Shown here: positions 34,735 through 43,735 of the stretch, piece by piece
Numbering within the stretch: the first letter of the stretch is position 1
Layout of the letters: each line of letters opens with the position of its first letter
Assembly (NCBI GenBank): GCA_030145845.1
Contig: JAIXHJ010000003.1
Location: forward strand, 124,426 to 188,425
Direction of reading: 5' to 3'
Source: Pseudomonadota bacterium
Lineage (GTDB): Bacteria > Pseudomonadota > Gammaproteobacteria > Pseudomonadales > Oceanobacteraceae
Length of the DNA stretch: 64,000 bases
The notes under the pieces: generated by a model
What the model was told of the DNA's origin: nothing
Seen by the model: only the letters and a program-made list of their open reading frames with translations
Database searches by the model: none
Program-made: the position numbers and the translations under genes

Positions 34735-37221
34735 ATGACAATAACAAAAAATACCCCACATTCTTACCGCACGGTGCTGCTGTTGGCAGCCGTGCTGTGT
34801 CTGCAGGTCAGCCCGTTGAGCCGGGCTGAATTAAACGATATTGACCGCGATGGTATTGCGGATCATCTCGACACCGACCGTGACGGGGATGGTCTGTCGA
34901 ATATGCTGGAAACGGCGGCCGGCACTGATCCTGATGTCGCCGATCAGCATGATACCGATAATGACGGCATTCCTGACGCCATCGACGATGATATCGACAA
35001 CGATGGCGTGCTTAACCGCAGTGACCGTTTTCCGGCGGACCCGCAGGAGTGGCTTGATACCGATCGTGATGGCATCGGTGACAATGCCGATCAGGACCGC
35101 GACAACGACGGCATCCGCAATGACCTTGAGCAGCAGCTGAATTACGACCCGCTGGATAATGCCTCAGTACCGGCTGACAGTGATGCTGATGGCTGGCCGG
35201 ATGCACTGGATGAGGACATGGATAACGACGGTGTGGATAACCGCCGTGATGCCTTTCCGCTGAATGCTGAGGAGTGGTCGGACCTGGATAACGATGGTAT
35301 CGGTGATCACAGCGACCCGGATCTGGATAACGACGGCATCAGCAATGCGCTGGAGCAACAGGCCGGCACGGATCCGCGCGATGCCAGGTCGCTGCCGCCA
35401 GACCTGGATGGTGACGGTATTCCCGATGTGCTGGATGACGATATTGACGGCGACCGGGTGGCCAATAAGGCCGATCAGTATCCGCAGAACCCGCATGAAT
35501 CGGCAGACACGGATGGTGACGGCCTGCCGGATAATCAGGACATTGATGCCGATAACGATGGCATTGCCAATGTCTTCGAAATGCACCTCGGCACCGACCC
35601 GCTGGACCCGGCCAGCACACCGCCGGATCACGACGGTGATGGTATGCCGGACGCGTTTGATACCGACCGGGATGGTGACGGTGCCGCCAATAAAAAGGAC
35701 GTATTCCCCGAAGATCCGGCGGAATGGGCCGACACTGATGGCGATGGTATCGGAGACAATGCCGACCCGGACCGCGACAACGACGGCTTTGATAATGACA
35801 CCGAACTGAAGGCCGGCAGCAATGACCGGGAGCCGCTGGATCGGCCGGCCGATCTGGATCAGGACGGGCTGGCCGATGTGGTTGATCCGGATATCGACGG
35901 CGATGGCGTTCTGAACGGCAAAGACGCCTTCAGCCATAATCCGCTGGAATGGTCTGACGTTGACCGTGATGGCATCGGTGACAACGCTGATCCGGACGGT
36001 GATAACGATGGCATCATCAACCGCTATGAACTGCAGCTGAGTTTCAACCCGTTCGATGCGGACAGTGTGCCGGCCGACCTCGACAGCGATGGCATTCCGG
36101 ACTCGCTGGATACGGATATCGACGGTGATGGCTTCGGCAATGCCATCGACCGCTTCCCGCTCGATCCGACCGAATGGGCAGATCTCGATGGTGATCAGCG
36201 TGGTGATAACAGTGATCCCGACCGGGATGGTGACGGCATCAGCAACCAGCATGAGTTACTGAGCGGCACCAACCCGGCGGACGCCTTATCCGTGCCGCCG
36301 GATCTGGACGCTGATGGTATCCCGGACCTGCTCGATGACGATATGGACGGTGATGGTTATCTGAACCGCGCAGATGCTTTTCCCCGCCTGCGTGCAGAAT
36401 GGGCGGACCTGGATGGCGACGGTACCGGTGATAACAGTGATGAGGATGTGGATGGCGACCGTATCAGCAACCTGTGGGAGCTGGAGCTGGGCTTTGATCC
36501 GTATGACCCGGCCAGCACGCCGGCGGACCTGGATAACGACACCATTCCCGACGCCGGCGATGACGACATGGATGGCGATGGCTATCCCAACCGCGCGGAT
36601 GTGTTCCCGCGTGATGCGGCGGAATGGGCAGATCTGGACGCTGACGGCACAGGCGATAATGCCGACCGGGATATCGACGGCGACGGCATCAGTAATCCGT
36701 ATGAACAACGGCTGAATACGGACCCGCGGAATGCGGCTTCAGTCCCGCCGGATCTGGATGGCGATGGTATCCCTGATGCGCTGGACGATGACCGTGATGG
36801 CGACGGTTACCGGAATCTGCAGGACCGTTTTGCCGATGATGCCAGTGAATGGGCGGATCTCGACAACGATGGCGTGGGAGATAACCGCGACCCGGACCGC
36901 GATGGCGATGGTTTCAGCAATCAGAATGAAACGGCAGAAGGCACAGACCCCTGGTCGGCCGCCAGTTTTCCTGATCATGATGCACCGGTCATGGATTACG
37001 TTCAGTGGGTCGCCGGCCCGGCACTGCAGGGAATGGTGTACGACGACGGTATGGGCGTGGCGGCGGTCTGGTTGCAGAATCCCGCCGGTCAGCGCTGGCC
37101 GGCCACCATGCTGTACAGCAGCCACTTCCGTATTGATGCGGCTGCGGCGGCCGCCACAGAGTGGCTGCTGGTGGCCGAAGATAAGGCCGGTAACCGCACG
37201 ACGCTGACGCTCAGGCCCTGA
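34735..37221 (+). CDS. Secreted thrombospondin-type-3 repeat protein
   Basis: Protein of 828 residues. Signal peptide (MTITKNTPHSYRTVLLLAAVLC, cleaved near SRA) precedes an N-terminal half-unit and nine full units of about 75 residues (residues 72-745). Each unit has Ca-binding TSP3 motifs such as DLDGDGIPDALDDD, RDGDGYRNLQD, EWADLDNDGVGDN and DRDGDGFSNQNE, with an xGTDP turn at the end. The C-terminal 80 residues (VMDYVQWVAGPALQGMVYDDG ... AEDKAGNRTTLTLRP) resemble an Ig-like or beta-sandwich domain. No OmpA, autotransporter or sortase end is visible, so it could be free or surface-bound. Highly acidic. Function unknown; adhesion or matrix role is a guess. Confidence 0.86.
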   Translation: MTITKNTPHSYRTVLLLAAVLCLQVSPLSRAELNDIDRDGIADHLDTDRDGDGLSNMLETAAGTDPDVADQHDTDNDGIPDAIDDDIDNDGVLNRSDRFPADPQEWLDTDRDGIGDNADQDRDNDGIRNDLEQQLNYDPLDNASVPADSDADGWPDALDEDMDNDGVDNRRDAFPLNAEEWSDLDNDGIGDHSDPDLDNDGISNALEQQAGTDPRDARSLPPDLDGDGIPDVLDDDIDGDRVANKADQYPQNPHESADTDGDGLPDNQDIDADNDGIANVFEMHLGTDPLDPASTPPDHDGDGMPDAFDTDRDGDGAANKKDVFPEDPAEWADTDGDGIGDNADPDRDNDGFDNDTELKAGSNDREPLDRPADLDQDGLADVVDPDIDGDGVLNGKDAFSHNPLEWSDVDRDGIGDNADPDGDNDGIINRYELQLSFNPFDADSVPADLDSDGIPDSLDTDIDGDGFGNAIDRFPLDPTEWADLDGDQRGDNSDPDRDGDGISNQHELLSGTNPADALSVPPDLDADGIPDLLDDDMDGDGYLNRADAFPRLRAEWADLDGDGTGDNSDEDVDGDRISNLWELELGFDPYDPASTPADLDNDTIPDAGDDDMDGDGYPNRADVFPRDAAEWADLDADGTGDNADRDIDGDGISNPYEQRLNTDPRNAASVPPDLDGDGIPDALDDDRDGDGYRNLQDRFADDASEWADLDNDGVGDNRDPDRDGDGFSNQNETAEGTDPWSAASFPDHDAPVMDYVQWVAGPALQGMVYDDGMGVAAVWLQNPAGQRWPATMLYSSHFRIDAAAAAATEWLLVAEDKAGNRTTLTLRP
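34948..36969 (+). repeat. Nine tandem 225-bp coding units (TSP3)
   Basis: Nine consecutive in-frame units, the first 74 and the other eight 75 codons, each starting near P-P/A-D-L-D and ending before the next P. They are diverged from one another at DNA level but share the GAT/GAC-rich ladder, so the array looks old and under purifying selection for Ca-binding, not a recent expansion. Confidence 0.85.
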
Positions 37222-37228
37222 GCGGTCG

Positions 37229-37999
37229 TCAGTCGAAGTCGCTGTCGTCGATACCCAGATACTGCGCCAGTTCATCGCTGCCGCCGATCAGGCGGCCATC
37301 GATATAAATCTGTGGCACCCGGTCGGCGCCACAGATAGCCCGCAGGGCGCTGTTGCTGACATCGCGCCCGGTGTCGATCTCACTGTAGGCCAGATCTGCC
37401 TGCTGCAGTAAGCGTCTGGCCCGTGCACACCAGGGGCAGCCGGGGCGGGTAAACAGGGCGATGGCCGGCGGAATAACTGTCTGCGGGCTGATAAAACGCA
37501 GCATGGTTTCGGCATCAGACACTTCAAACGGATCGCCGGGTTTTTCGGCTTCGGCGAACATCTTTTCAATCACACCATCGCTGACCAGCATGCTGTAGCG
37601 CCAGCTGCGCTGGCCCATGCCCAGATTGTGCCGGTCTGTCAGCATGCCCAGCCGGGCGGTGAATTCAGCGTTGCCATCAGGAATCATACGGACCTGCTGA
37701 ATGCCCTGTTCATCGGCCCAGGCCGCCATCACATGAGGGTCATTGACGCTGATGCAGACGATGTCATCGATACCGGCAGCGTGGAACAGGTCGGCCAGTT
37801 CATCGTAGCGGGGCAGATGATTGTTGGAGCAGGTCGGCGTGAAGGCCCCCGGCAGGGCAAACACAACGACCCGGCGGCCAGCGAAAATATCATCACTGTG
37901 TACGGTCTGCCATTCACCTGCGCTGCGTACCGGCCAGCTGACAGACGGCACCCGCTGACCTTCCAGTTTACGGGCGCCGGACTCTTCAGAAGTGGACAT
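37229..37999 (-). CDS. Peroxiredoxin-5/glutaredoxin fusion
   Basis: Hybrid antioxidant enzyme of 256 residues. The Prx5 domain (about 15-165) has the peroxidatic Cys57 in LPGAFTPTCSNNHLP and the conserved Arg in RYSML. A glutaredoxin domain follows (about 178-250) with CPWC (Cys188, Cys191), VPQIYIDG and GGSDEL. In the Haemophilus homologue the fused Grx reduces the Prx with glutathione, so it works without external thioredoxin. Convergent with the TSP3 gene, with a seven-base gap. Confidence 0.93.
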   Translation of the reverse strand: MSTSEESGARKLEGQRVPSVSWPVRSAGEWQTVHSDDIFAGRRVVVFALPGAFTPTCSNNHLPRYDELADLFHAAGIDDIVCISVNDPHVMAAWADEQGIQQVRMIPDGNAEFTARLGMLTDRHNLGMGQRSWRYSMLVSDGVIEKMFAEAEKPGDPFEVSDAETMLRFISPQTVIPPAIALFTRPGCPWCARARRLLQQADLAYSEIDTGRDVSNSALRAICGADRVPQIYIDGRLIGGSDELAQYLGIDDSDFD

Positions 38000-38139
38000 A
38001 GAGGTTCCTTTTACAACAGCTTACAACAGCGGATAACACGGGTTTTAACCCCGGGCTCAGTATGCCTGAGTCGCGGGCGGTTTTTACAGCCCGGACAGAT
38101 GACTATAATGCCGGCCCAGCCGTTTGCGAGGAACTGACC

Positions 38140-38511
38140 ATGCTGATTGAAAATTCGTCTGACCTGATTGCTGCCGTTGAACCGGTCACGCTGGCCAATG
38201 GCCGCGGGGCCGATGTGGCACAGCTGATCAATGGCGCGGTGCTGGTGATTGCGGAGGATGCCCTGGCCCTGTATCGCAGCCGGGCACAGGTCGGTGATGC
38301 GCTGGGCAACGGCCTGATCCGCAGTGTCGATCTGCCGTTGCCGCTGGTGGCGGAAAACGGACGTTTTCTGCTCGAACACCGCGCCGGTTATGTCGGTCTG
38401 TGCGGCGGTCTGGTACTGCTGATCACCCTCAATGATGTACAGATGTTCCGCAGCCGCGAAGACGCGCTGCGCAACCGCGGTGAACTGGTGCGCCTGCCGC
38501 TCGGTGAATGA
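38140..38511 (+). CDS. Hypothetical protein, 123 residues
   Basis: Starts at ATG 38140 with AGGA eight bases upstream (MLIENSSDLIAAVEPVTL). It has no signal peptide or membrane span. The residues AQLINGAVLVIAEDALALYRS and the Gly-rich GYVGLCGGLVLLITLNDVQMFRS suggest a compact alpha/beta protein, but no family or active site is recognised. A TATAAT-like -10 box (TATAAT near 38105) with a weak -35 lies upstream. It is convergent with the fadL-like gene. Confidence 0.65.
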   Translation: MLIENSSDLIAAVEPVTLANGRGADVAQLINGAVLVIAEDALALYRSRAQVGDALGNGLIRSVDLPLPLVAENGRFLLEHRAGYVGLCGGLVLLITLNDVQMFRSREDALRNRGELVRLPLGE

Positions 38512-38559
38512 GCGGCGGCGCAGCGTGGTTCAGGCTTCCGGCCGGGGTTCTGCCGGGGC

Positions 38560-39930
38560 TTATAAGGCCCAGCGTAAACCGGCGGCGAAGGAGTTCACCC
38601 GGGTGGTGACCTCACCCTGCAGATGGGCACCGGCGCTGGCCAGATCATTCTGATCAATATCGCGCTGCTGGGTCAGGGTGTGCTGCAGACCCACATCCAG
38701 CGTCAGCCGTGGCTGCAGGCGGTAACTCATACCGATGGAAATAGCCTGATAATCGTCAAAGGCGAAATCAACTTTGGTGTCGTTATCGCGGATCGGTGTT
38801 TTATCCAGCGCGATGCCGCTGCGCAGGGTCAGCTGCGGGCTGAAGTGCCAGCTGGCACCCACGGCAAAGCGATGGGATTCGGTCCAGTTGTAGGTCTGGG
38901 GCTGTGCGGCGAGGGCTGCGACTACGGCATTATCCGACTCAACCCGAACCTGATCGTAGCGTGACCAGCGGGTCCAGGAGTAATCGGCCTGCAGGGCAAG
39001 TGAGCCGAACGCCTGATAGTAACTGAGGCTGGCGTTTTCCGGGGTGACCAGTTTGACCCGGCCGCTGGCGCTGGTGTTATCCAGTCCGGCAAGGGAGGTG
39101 AAACCGCTGGCGACGGCCGGGAATGTCACCTCCGCAGACCCTGACAGCTGATGAGCGATGCGGGTGCGGTAATTCAGGCCGATACGGCTTGATGGGGTCA
39201 GGTCAATCAGGGCGCCGGCGCTGAAACCAAAGGCTGTATTGTGGCCTTCCATTTCAAACTGACCGTCGTAGGTATCGCTGCCCAGCTCACTGCTGTCGAT
39301 ACCCAGTGCATCACAGCTGTATGGGCCGAGATCGCCGGCATTTTCAGCAGCCAGACAGATGGCACTGGTATTGATGGCAACCGCGGTGCGGGCATTCACA
39401 TACTGGGCGATGATACTGCCACCCAGACTGACCTGCTCATGGACCTGAAAGGCCAGTGAGAAGCCGGCATCAATACCGGTAATTTCACTTTCGGTGGTCT
39501 GGTAGCGGGCGATGGAATCGTCACCGAAGTCGGTGCCGGTGGCGTAGGGAGCGTTGATAAAGGCGCCCATCGCCAAGCCTTCACTCAGCTGATGCACCAG
39601 ATAAACCGATGGCAGCAGGTCGAGATTGTCTGCTTCAGCGTCTTTGCCGCTGACAGGCGTTCCGCCGAGGGTTCCGGCGCTGCCGTCGAGCTCGGAACGG
39701 ACCGATATCACGGCCAGGTTAATGGCTATTTCATCGCCCAGCTTCAGCATTGCCGCGGGGCCATAGAAGGCGGTGGCGGCATCGCTGGCAGAGGCGCCGC
39801 CACCGGAGAAGGCATCGCCCAGACGCAGTGCCGACTGTTCATCAACATAGTAGCCCTGCGCCATGAGCTGAGTAGCGCTGAGCAGCAGAAGCAGACCGCC
39901 ACCGGTGCGGATCCGTGGTGAGAGTTTCAT
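38560..39930 (-). CDS. FadL/OmpP1/TodX family outer-membrane transporter
   Basis: Beta-barrel of 456 residues that takes up long-chain fatty acids or hydrocarbons. Signal peptide ends near TQLMAQG; the N-terminal hatch begins GYYVDEQSALRLGDAFSGGGASASDAATAFYGPAAM, the family signature with an NPA-like motif (here GPAA). The barrel strands alternate and the protein ends in RWAL. A long acidic extracellular loop (DALGIDSSELGSDTYDGQFE) is visible. Fatty acids taken up this way would feed the acyl-CoA dehydrogenases at 4.5-8.3 kb. An inverted repeat overlies its promoter. Confidence 0.9.
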   Translation of the reverse strand: MKLSPRIRTGGGLLLLLSATQLMAQGYYVDEQSALRLGDAFSGGGASASDAATAFYGPAAMLKLGDEIAINLAVISVRSELDGSAGTLGGTPVSGKDAEADNLDLLPSVYLVHQLSEGLAMGAFINAPYATGTDFGDDSIARYQTTESEITGIDAGFSLAFQVHEQVSLGGSIIAQYVNARTAVAINTSAICLAAENAGDLGPYSCDALGIDSSELGSDTYDGQFEMEGHNTAFGFSAGALIDLTPSSRIGLNYRTRIAHQLSGSAEVTFPAVASGFTSLAGLDNTSASGRVKLVTPENASLSYYQAFGSLALQADYSWTRWSRYDQVRVESDNAVVAALAAQPQTYNWTESHRFAVGASWHFSPQLTLRSGIALDKTPIRDNDTKVDFAFDDYQAISIGMSYRLQPRLTLDVGLQHTLTQQRDIDQNDLASAGAHLQGEVTTRVNSFAAGLRWAL

Positions 39931-39947
39931 CGCCTTTCTCCCTTTAC

Positions 39948-39990
39948 TTTATAGTTATTGGTACGAATGTATCGGAACTAAAGTACCCAA
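39948..39990 (-). promoter_or_regulatory. Promoter region of the fadL-like gene with inverted repeat
   Basis: On the minus strand a TATAAA -10 box (39953-39948) lies 18 bases before the start codon. Upstream are the inverted arms TTGGTAC (39958-39964) and GTACCCAA (39983-39990), each holding GGTAC/GTACC. A regulator probably binds here; the site is unlike the PsrA-type palindrome. Confidence 0.42.
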
Positions 39991-40066
39991 AAGAGCCGGC
40001 AAAGCCAATGTCCGGGGCAGGCCGGTGGAGAAAAGACTCAGATTGTCCTGTATGCACAAAAAGTGT

Positions 40067-41878
40067 TCAGTTACCGGCGTCTGTGCTGGCGGCACAGACA
40101 CGGTTGCGGCCCAGTTCCTTGGCCTGGTAGAGGGCGCGGTCCGTGGCTTCATACAGCTCCTGCTGAGCTTCACGTTGTTGCGGAGTCAGGGCGCAGACCC
40201 CGACGCTGACGGTGAGTTTCAGTTCGCGTTCTTCATGCCAGATACGCAGACTGTCGACCCGGCGGCGCAGTTGCTCCGCCACCTGCAGGGCGCCTTCTTC
40301 GCCGGTATCCGGCAGCAGCACGGCGAATTCTTCACCACCATAGCGGTAAACCGCGTCGGCCGGGCGTCGGATCACCTGCTGCAGAGCCCGCGCTACCTGT
40401 TGCAGTACCTGATCCCCCAGCTGATGCCCCCAGGAATCGTTGAACTGTTTGAAATGATCAATATCAACCAGCAGCAGAGCCAGTGGCTGACGCCGGCGGT
40501 AGGCTTCCTGGTAGAGGGTATAGAAGCGCTGATCGAAGTAGCGCCGGTTGCGGGTCTGGGTCAGGGCGTCGGTGGTGGACTCTTCCTGCAGGCGGCGGTT
40601 GGCTCTTTCCAGATCGGCGGTGCGTTCACGCACTTTCTGATCGAGCATGGCATTGGTTTCGCGCTGCATGGAAATGATCACATCCTGCGCCGCAATACGC
40701 GCCTGACGTTCGCGGTTATGGCGCTCGGCCAGACCGAGCGCCAGCAGAATAACCTGAGAGACGTGGCCGATTTCGGCACCATGCAGGGTGATCAGGTTGG
40801 GCGGCAGCAGACCGAAGGTCTGCAGGGCATACAGCAGCAGACCCAGTATCAGCAGGGAAATGGCGAGCAGGAACAGAAACACATCGCGTGAGGGCGTCTG
40901 GCGCAGCAGTATGGCCCCCATAATCAGCGCGCCGATGGTCATCACCACCGACAGTCCGGTCAGCAGACGGATCATCACCGAATAGGGTGCAGCCAGAGAC
41001 AGTACGCCGAGCATGGCCGCGACGATGATAAACAGCATAAACACCCGGTACATACCGGGACGCAGCTTCTGCAGGCGCAGAAACCAGAGCGCGAACAGCG
41101 CGGTAAAAACTTCTGACAGCGACAGGCTCAGCAGCACCATCACATCGTTCAGTGCCGGCTGCTGTGGCCACAGGAAAGCATAGGTCCAGCCATGCAGGCC
41201 GGCCATCATCAGCGAGATGGAGGCGATGCTGGCGGAGTACATCAGAAACAACCAGTCACGGGTCAGCGCGAAAATCAGCAGGTTATAGGCGAGCATGCAC
41301 AGCAGCACGGCATGGAAGGCGGCATCGGCGGTGACCGGGCGGATCCGCGCCTGCCAGAACGCGGCTTCCGGTAGCAGGCTGAGGGACAGATTGACGGAGG
41401 ATGAGGTGTGTACGCGGACATACAGGGTGTCGGCTGCGCTGTGTGGGGCGATGGGCAGGGCAAACACCGGCAGCGGCAGCGGCCGCTGCTGATAGGGGAG
41501 GTTATTACCGGTCTCGGTGGTCTGCAGCAGCTGCCCGCCCGCGGTGAGATAAAACGTCACGTAATCCAGCAGCGGATAATCCAGACTCAGCACGCGGCGG
41601 ACAGACGGATCTCCGGCCTGTGGCTGTTGCAGCGGGATACGCAGCCAGTATTCACGGGTATCGAAGCCGCTGTTCAGACGGTCGGCCGCCGTCTGCTGCC
41701 AGAGGTTACTGTCACGGGCGTCGGGCAGAGTCAGTGGCTGGGCTGAAATCAGACGTTCTACCAGCAGACCGGTAGCCGGCTGACGGGCCTCTGTGCTGTG
41801 GCTCTGCTGAATGGCGGTTATGCCGCCGGCGAACAGCAGAATCAGCATAATGGACAGGTAAGATAACGGGATGCGCAA
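40067..41878 (-). CDS. 7TM-DISM diguanylate cyclase
   Basis: Membrane sensor of 603 residues. Signal-like N-terminus, periplasmic 7TMR-DISMED2 domain (about 30-165; REYWLRIPLQQP, LDYPLLDYVTFYL, YVRVHTSSS), seven transmembrane helices (about 185-380), a short coiled coil (MLDQKVRERTADLERANRRLQEE) and a GGDEF domain with the active-site GGEEF (YRYGGEEFAVLLPDTG) and LALLLVDIDHFKQFNDSWGHQLGDQVL. It should make cyclic di-GMP. An RxxD inhibitory site is not obvious before GGEEF (RRPADAVYRYGGEEF). Start is TTG 41878, the only codon giving the full signal sequence; ATG 41848 is an alternative. Confidence 0.9.
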   Translation of the reverse strand: MRIPLSYLSIMLILLFAGGITAIQQSHSTEARQPATGLLVERLISAQPLTLPDARDSNLWQQTAADRLNSGFDTREYWLRIPLQQPQAGDPSVRRVLSLDYPLLDYVTFYLTAGGQLLQTTETGNNLPYQQRPLPLPVFALPIAPHSAADTLYVRVHTSSSVNLSLSLLPEAAFWQARIRPVTADAAFHAVLLCMLAYNLLIFALTRDWLFLMYSASIASISLMMAGLHGWTYAFLWPQQPALNDVMVLLSLSLSEVFTALFALWFLRLQKLRPGMYRVFMLFIIVAAMLGVLSLAAPYSVMIRLLTGLSVVMTIGALIMGAILLRQTPSRDVFLFLLAISLLILGLLLYALQTFGLLPPNLITLHGAEIGHVSQVILLALGLAERHNRERQARIAAQDVIISMQRETNAMLDQKVRERTADLERANRRLQEESTTDALTQTRNRRYFDQRFYTLYQEAYRRRQPLALLLVDIDHFKQFNDSWGHQLGDQVLQQVARALQQVIRRPADAVYRYGGEEFAVLLPDTGEEGALQVAEQLRRRVDSLRIWHEERELKLTVSVGVCALTPQQREAQQELYEATDRALYQAKELGRNRVCAASTDAGN

Positions 41879-42036
41879 ACCGGTTATAAGCCCACGATAA
41901 ATATCTGTTATGTCAGTATAGACACGGCTTCGGGATTCGCGACGGAGCGGGTATGATGAGGGGCTGAAATTATTGTAAACAGGCCCACCGGTCAGTGATG
42001 ACGGCCGGCGGCAGCTGAATCCGGAGATAGCGAATT

Positions 42037-42873
42037 TTGTCAGTCAGCAGTTTTCACGCGCTGGTTGTCGGTGCCAACCGACCGGTCGGACAGTTTCTGA
42101 CCCGCAGCCTGAGCGATCAGGACCTGACCTATAAAGGGTTTGGTCTGGAACAGCGGGAACGGGTCAATGTTCTTTCAACAGGCCGGCCTTTTTTTGTGCT
42201 GGTGCCTTCCCTCTTCCACAGTGACGATTATGCGCATGTGCCATTCTGGCTGGAACAGGCCCGGGAGCAGGATATTCCCGTGGTGCTGCTGTCGTCGCTG
42301 GCGGTGTTCCGTGACCGTACGGATGCTCTGTGGAAGGAAGATGATGAAGACTATGCCGACAGTGATCTGGCTCATGATCTGCTGACCCTTGAGGACATGG
42401 TGCGCAGTCACCGGCGCCATATGATTCTGCGTATCGGCCAGGGCTTCTCGCTGATGTCGGATGATTTTGCCACCCGCATGCTCAGCAGTATCCGCGATGA
42501 ACAGACCCTGACACTGGATATGCAGCGCCGTTTCTGTCCGACGCCGGCGGATGATGTGGCAGATGTACTGATTGCCATGCTGAAACAGGCTGCCTGCTGT
42601 GATGAGTTGTGGGGTACGTATCACTTCAATGGGGTGGAAGCCGTGTCTGCTTATGCCTTTGCCGAGGCACTGCTGGCTGAAGCCGGTCAGTATGAAAATC
42701 TGGCCAGTGTGGAGCTGAAATCCCAGGAAGGTGCAGCCGGTCCGGCCATCTGGGTGCCACCGGGTGACAATACCCATCTGTTCTATACCTTCGGTATCAA
42801 ACCCAAGGCCTGGCGTAAGGGGCTCAGCCGTCTGGTACGGCGTTACTACCGCGCCGGTGATGAGGGTGTGTAA
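42037..42873 (+). CDS. NAD-dependent epimerase/reductase-like protein (RmlD-type fold)
   Basis: Rossmann-fold protein of 278 residues. The cofactor loop is VVGANRPVGQFL; VVLLSSLAVF matches the Ser-containing strand of extended SDRs; HDLLTLEDMVRSHRRHMILRIGQGFS and the C-terminal GTYHFNGVEAVSAYAFAEALL are typical of RmlD-like sugar-nucleotide or tRNA-linked reductases. A clear YxxxK catalytic pair is not seen, so activity is uncertain. The start is TTG 42037, with CCGGAG about ten bases before. It stands alone between a diguanylate cyclase and a protein of unknown function. Confidence 0.72.
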   Translation: MSVSSFHALVVGANRPVGQFLTRSLSDQDLTYKGFGLEQRERVNVLSTGRPFFVLVPSLFHSDDYAHVPFWLEQAREQDIPVVLLSSLAVFRDRTDALWKEDDEDYADSDLAHDLLTLEDMVRSHRRHMILRIGQGFSLMSDDFATRMLSSIRDEQTLTLDMQRRFCPTPADDVADVLIAMLKQAACCDELWGTYHFNGVEAVSAYAFAEALLAEAGQYENLASVELKSQEGAAGPAIWVPPGDNTHLFYTFGIKPKAWRKGLSRLVRRYYRAGDEGV

Positions 42874-42914
42874 GGGGCGGGAATAACAGCGCTGCTGCAG
42901 GACGCAGCAGCGGA

Positions 42915-43508
42915 TCAGGCGATATTAAGCGCTGACGATTCCTGATACAGCTTCATCAGCTTGTCCGTGATGGTGGTGCGGATACTTTCACGCTCCAGTC
43001 CGGACAGGGATGACAGTTCTTTCAGGCGCAGGCGGTGCAGGTGCAGGCACGGCAGCTCATCGTTGAATTCACGCAGGTCGCCTTTCATCAGCACCGGCAG
43101 AAACGGATCTTCACTGTTGGAACGGCGCAGGATCTGACGGATACCTTCCTGGAACGGAATCGGCACCGAACGCACGTTCTTATCTTTGTGCGAAATCACC
43201 AGATACAGGCCCTTCTTACCGATCAGGTTGCCGGGAATCACGTGCAGTCCGGTGGACTGTACGGCTTCCGATGCCAGATGGCTGAAGGTGTCGTGGAAAG
43301 CGTACGGGTCAGGCAGAATCACCATCTGACGATCCGCTTCTTCGGGAAAGAAGATACTGTAGTTGGTATACAGCTGGCGCACGGACGATGAAAAGACGCA
43401 GAAGCGGTTCTCAAACTGCTTCACAAACGTCATAGCGCGGCGGTGCTGATGAATCTTCTCAAGATCCCAGACTAAATCGGCATTCTGTTGACTGTTAAGA
43501 GCATTCAT
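42915..43508 (-). CDS. Hypothetical protein, 197 residues
   Basis: Cytoplasmic-type protein with no signal peptide or membrane span. It begins MNALNSQQNADLVWDLEKIHQHRRAM, has several aromatic-rich stretches (LYTNYSIFFPEEA, LPDPYAFHDTFSHL) and a basic C-terminal half (HKDKNVRSVP, LHLHRLRLKELSSL) that may bind nucleic acid or a membrane. GAGG lies eight bases before ATG 43508. No family recognised. A perfect palindrome sits about 100 bases upstream, so it may be regulated. Confidence 0.68.
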   Translation of the reverse strand: MNALNSQQNADLVWDLEKIHQHRRAMTFVKQFENRFCVFSSSVRQLYTNYSIFFPEEADRQMVILPDPYAFHDTFSHLASEAVQSTGLHVIPGNLIGKKGLYLVISHKDKNVRSVPIPFQEGIRQILRRSNSEDPFLPVLMKGDLREFNDELPCLHLHRLRLKELSSLSGLERESIRTTITDKLMKLYQESSALNIA

Positions 43509-43605
43509 AACTCAAACCTCGTGACTCGCGCACCTGCGTTTCATGATCCCATAATAGGCGATCCCGTCAGATTAACTATGAAATCGCGCACATTTTGGCA
43601 ATAAG

Positions 43606-43622
43606 TGACAAATTTTGTCACC
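43606..43622. promoter_or_regulatory. 17-bp palindrome upstream of the hypothetical gene
   Basis: GTGACAAA-T-TTTGTCAC, perfect 8-bp arms, in the 227-base gap between two minus-strand genes, about 98 bases before the start codon at 43508. A TATTAT -10-like box lies closer to the gene. Good candidate operator; the regulator is unknown. Confidence 0.5.
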
Positions 43623-43735
43623 TGTTGCTGCAGCTGTACGTCAGACCAGCCCGATCCGTTATGGATGACCCGTCTGCATGCTCAGTATGGCAATGAGGTA
43701 CGGAAGGTTCTGTGCGTTGTGTTGCGCCAGAAGTG

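Noticed and set aside
35164..36252. A 362-codon open frame opposite the TSP3 repeats
   Set aside because: It is the complement of the GAT/GAC repeat ladder (ATC/GTC), giving Ile/Val-rich monotony, not a protein.
34948..36969. Could the regular 225-bp array be a CRISPR or satellite array?
   Set aside because: Units are in-frame coding, diverged between copies and match known Ca-binding TSP3 motifs; there are no identical short repeats with unique spacers.
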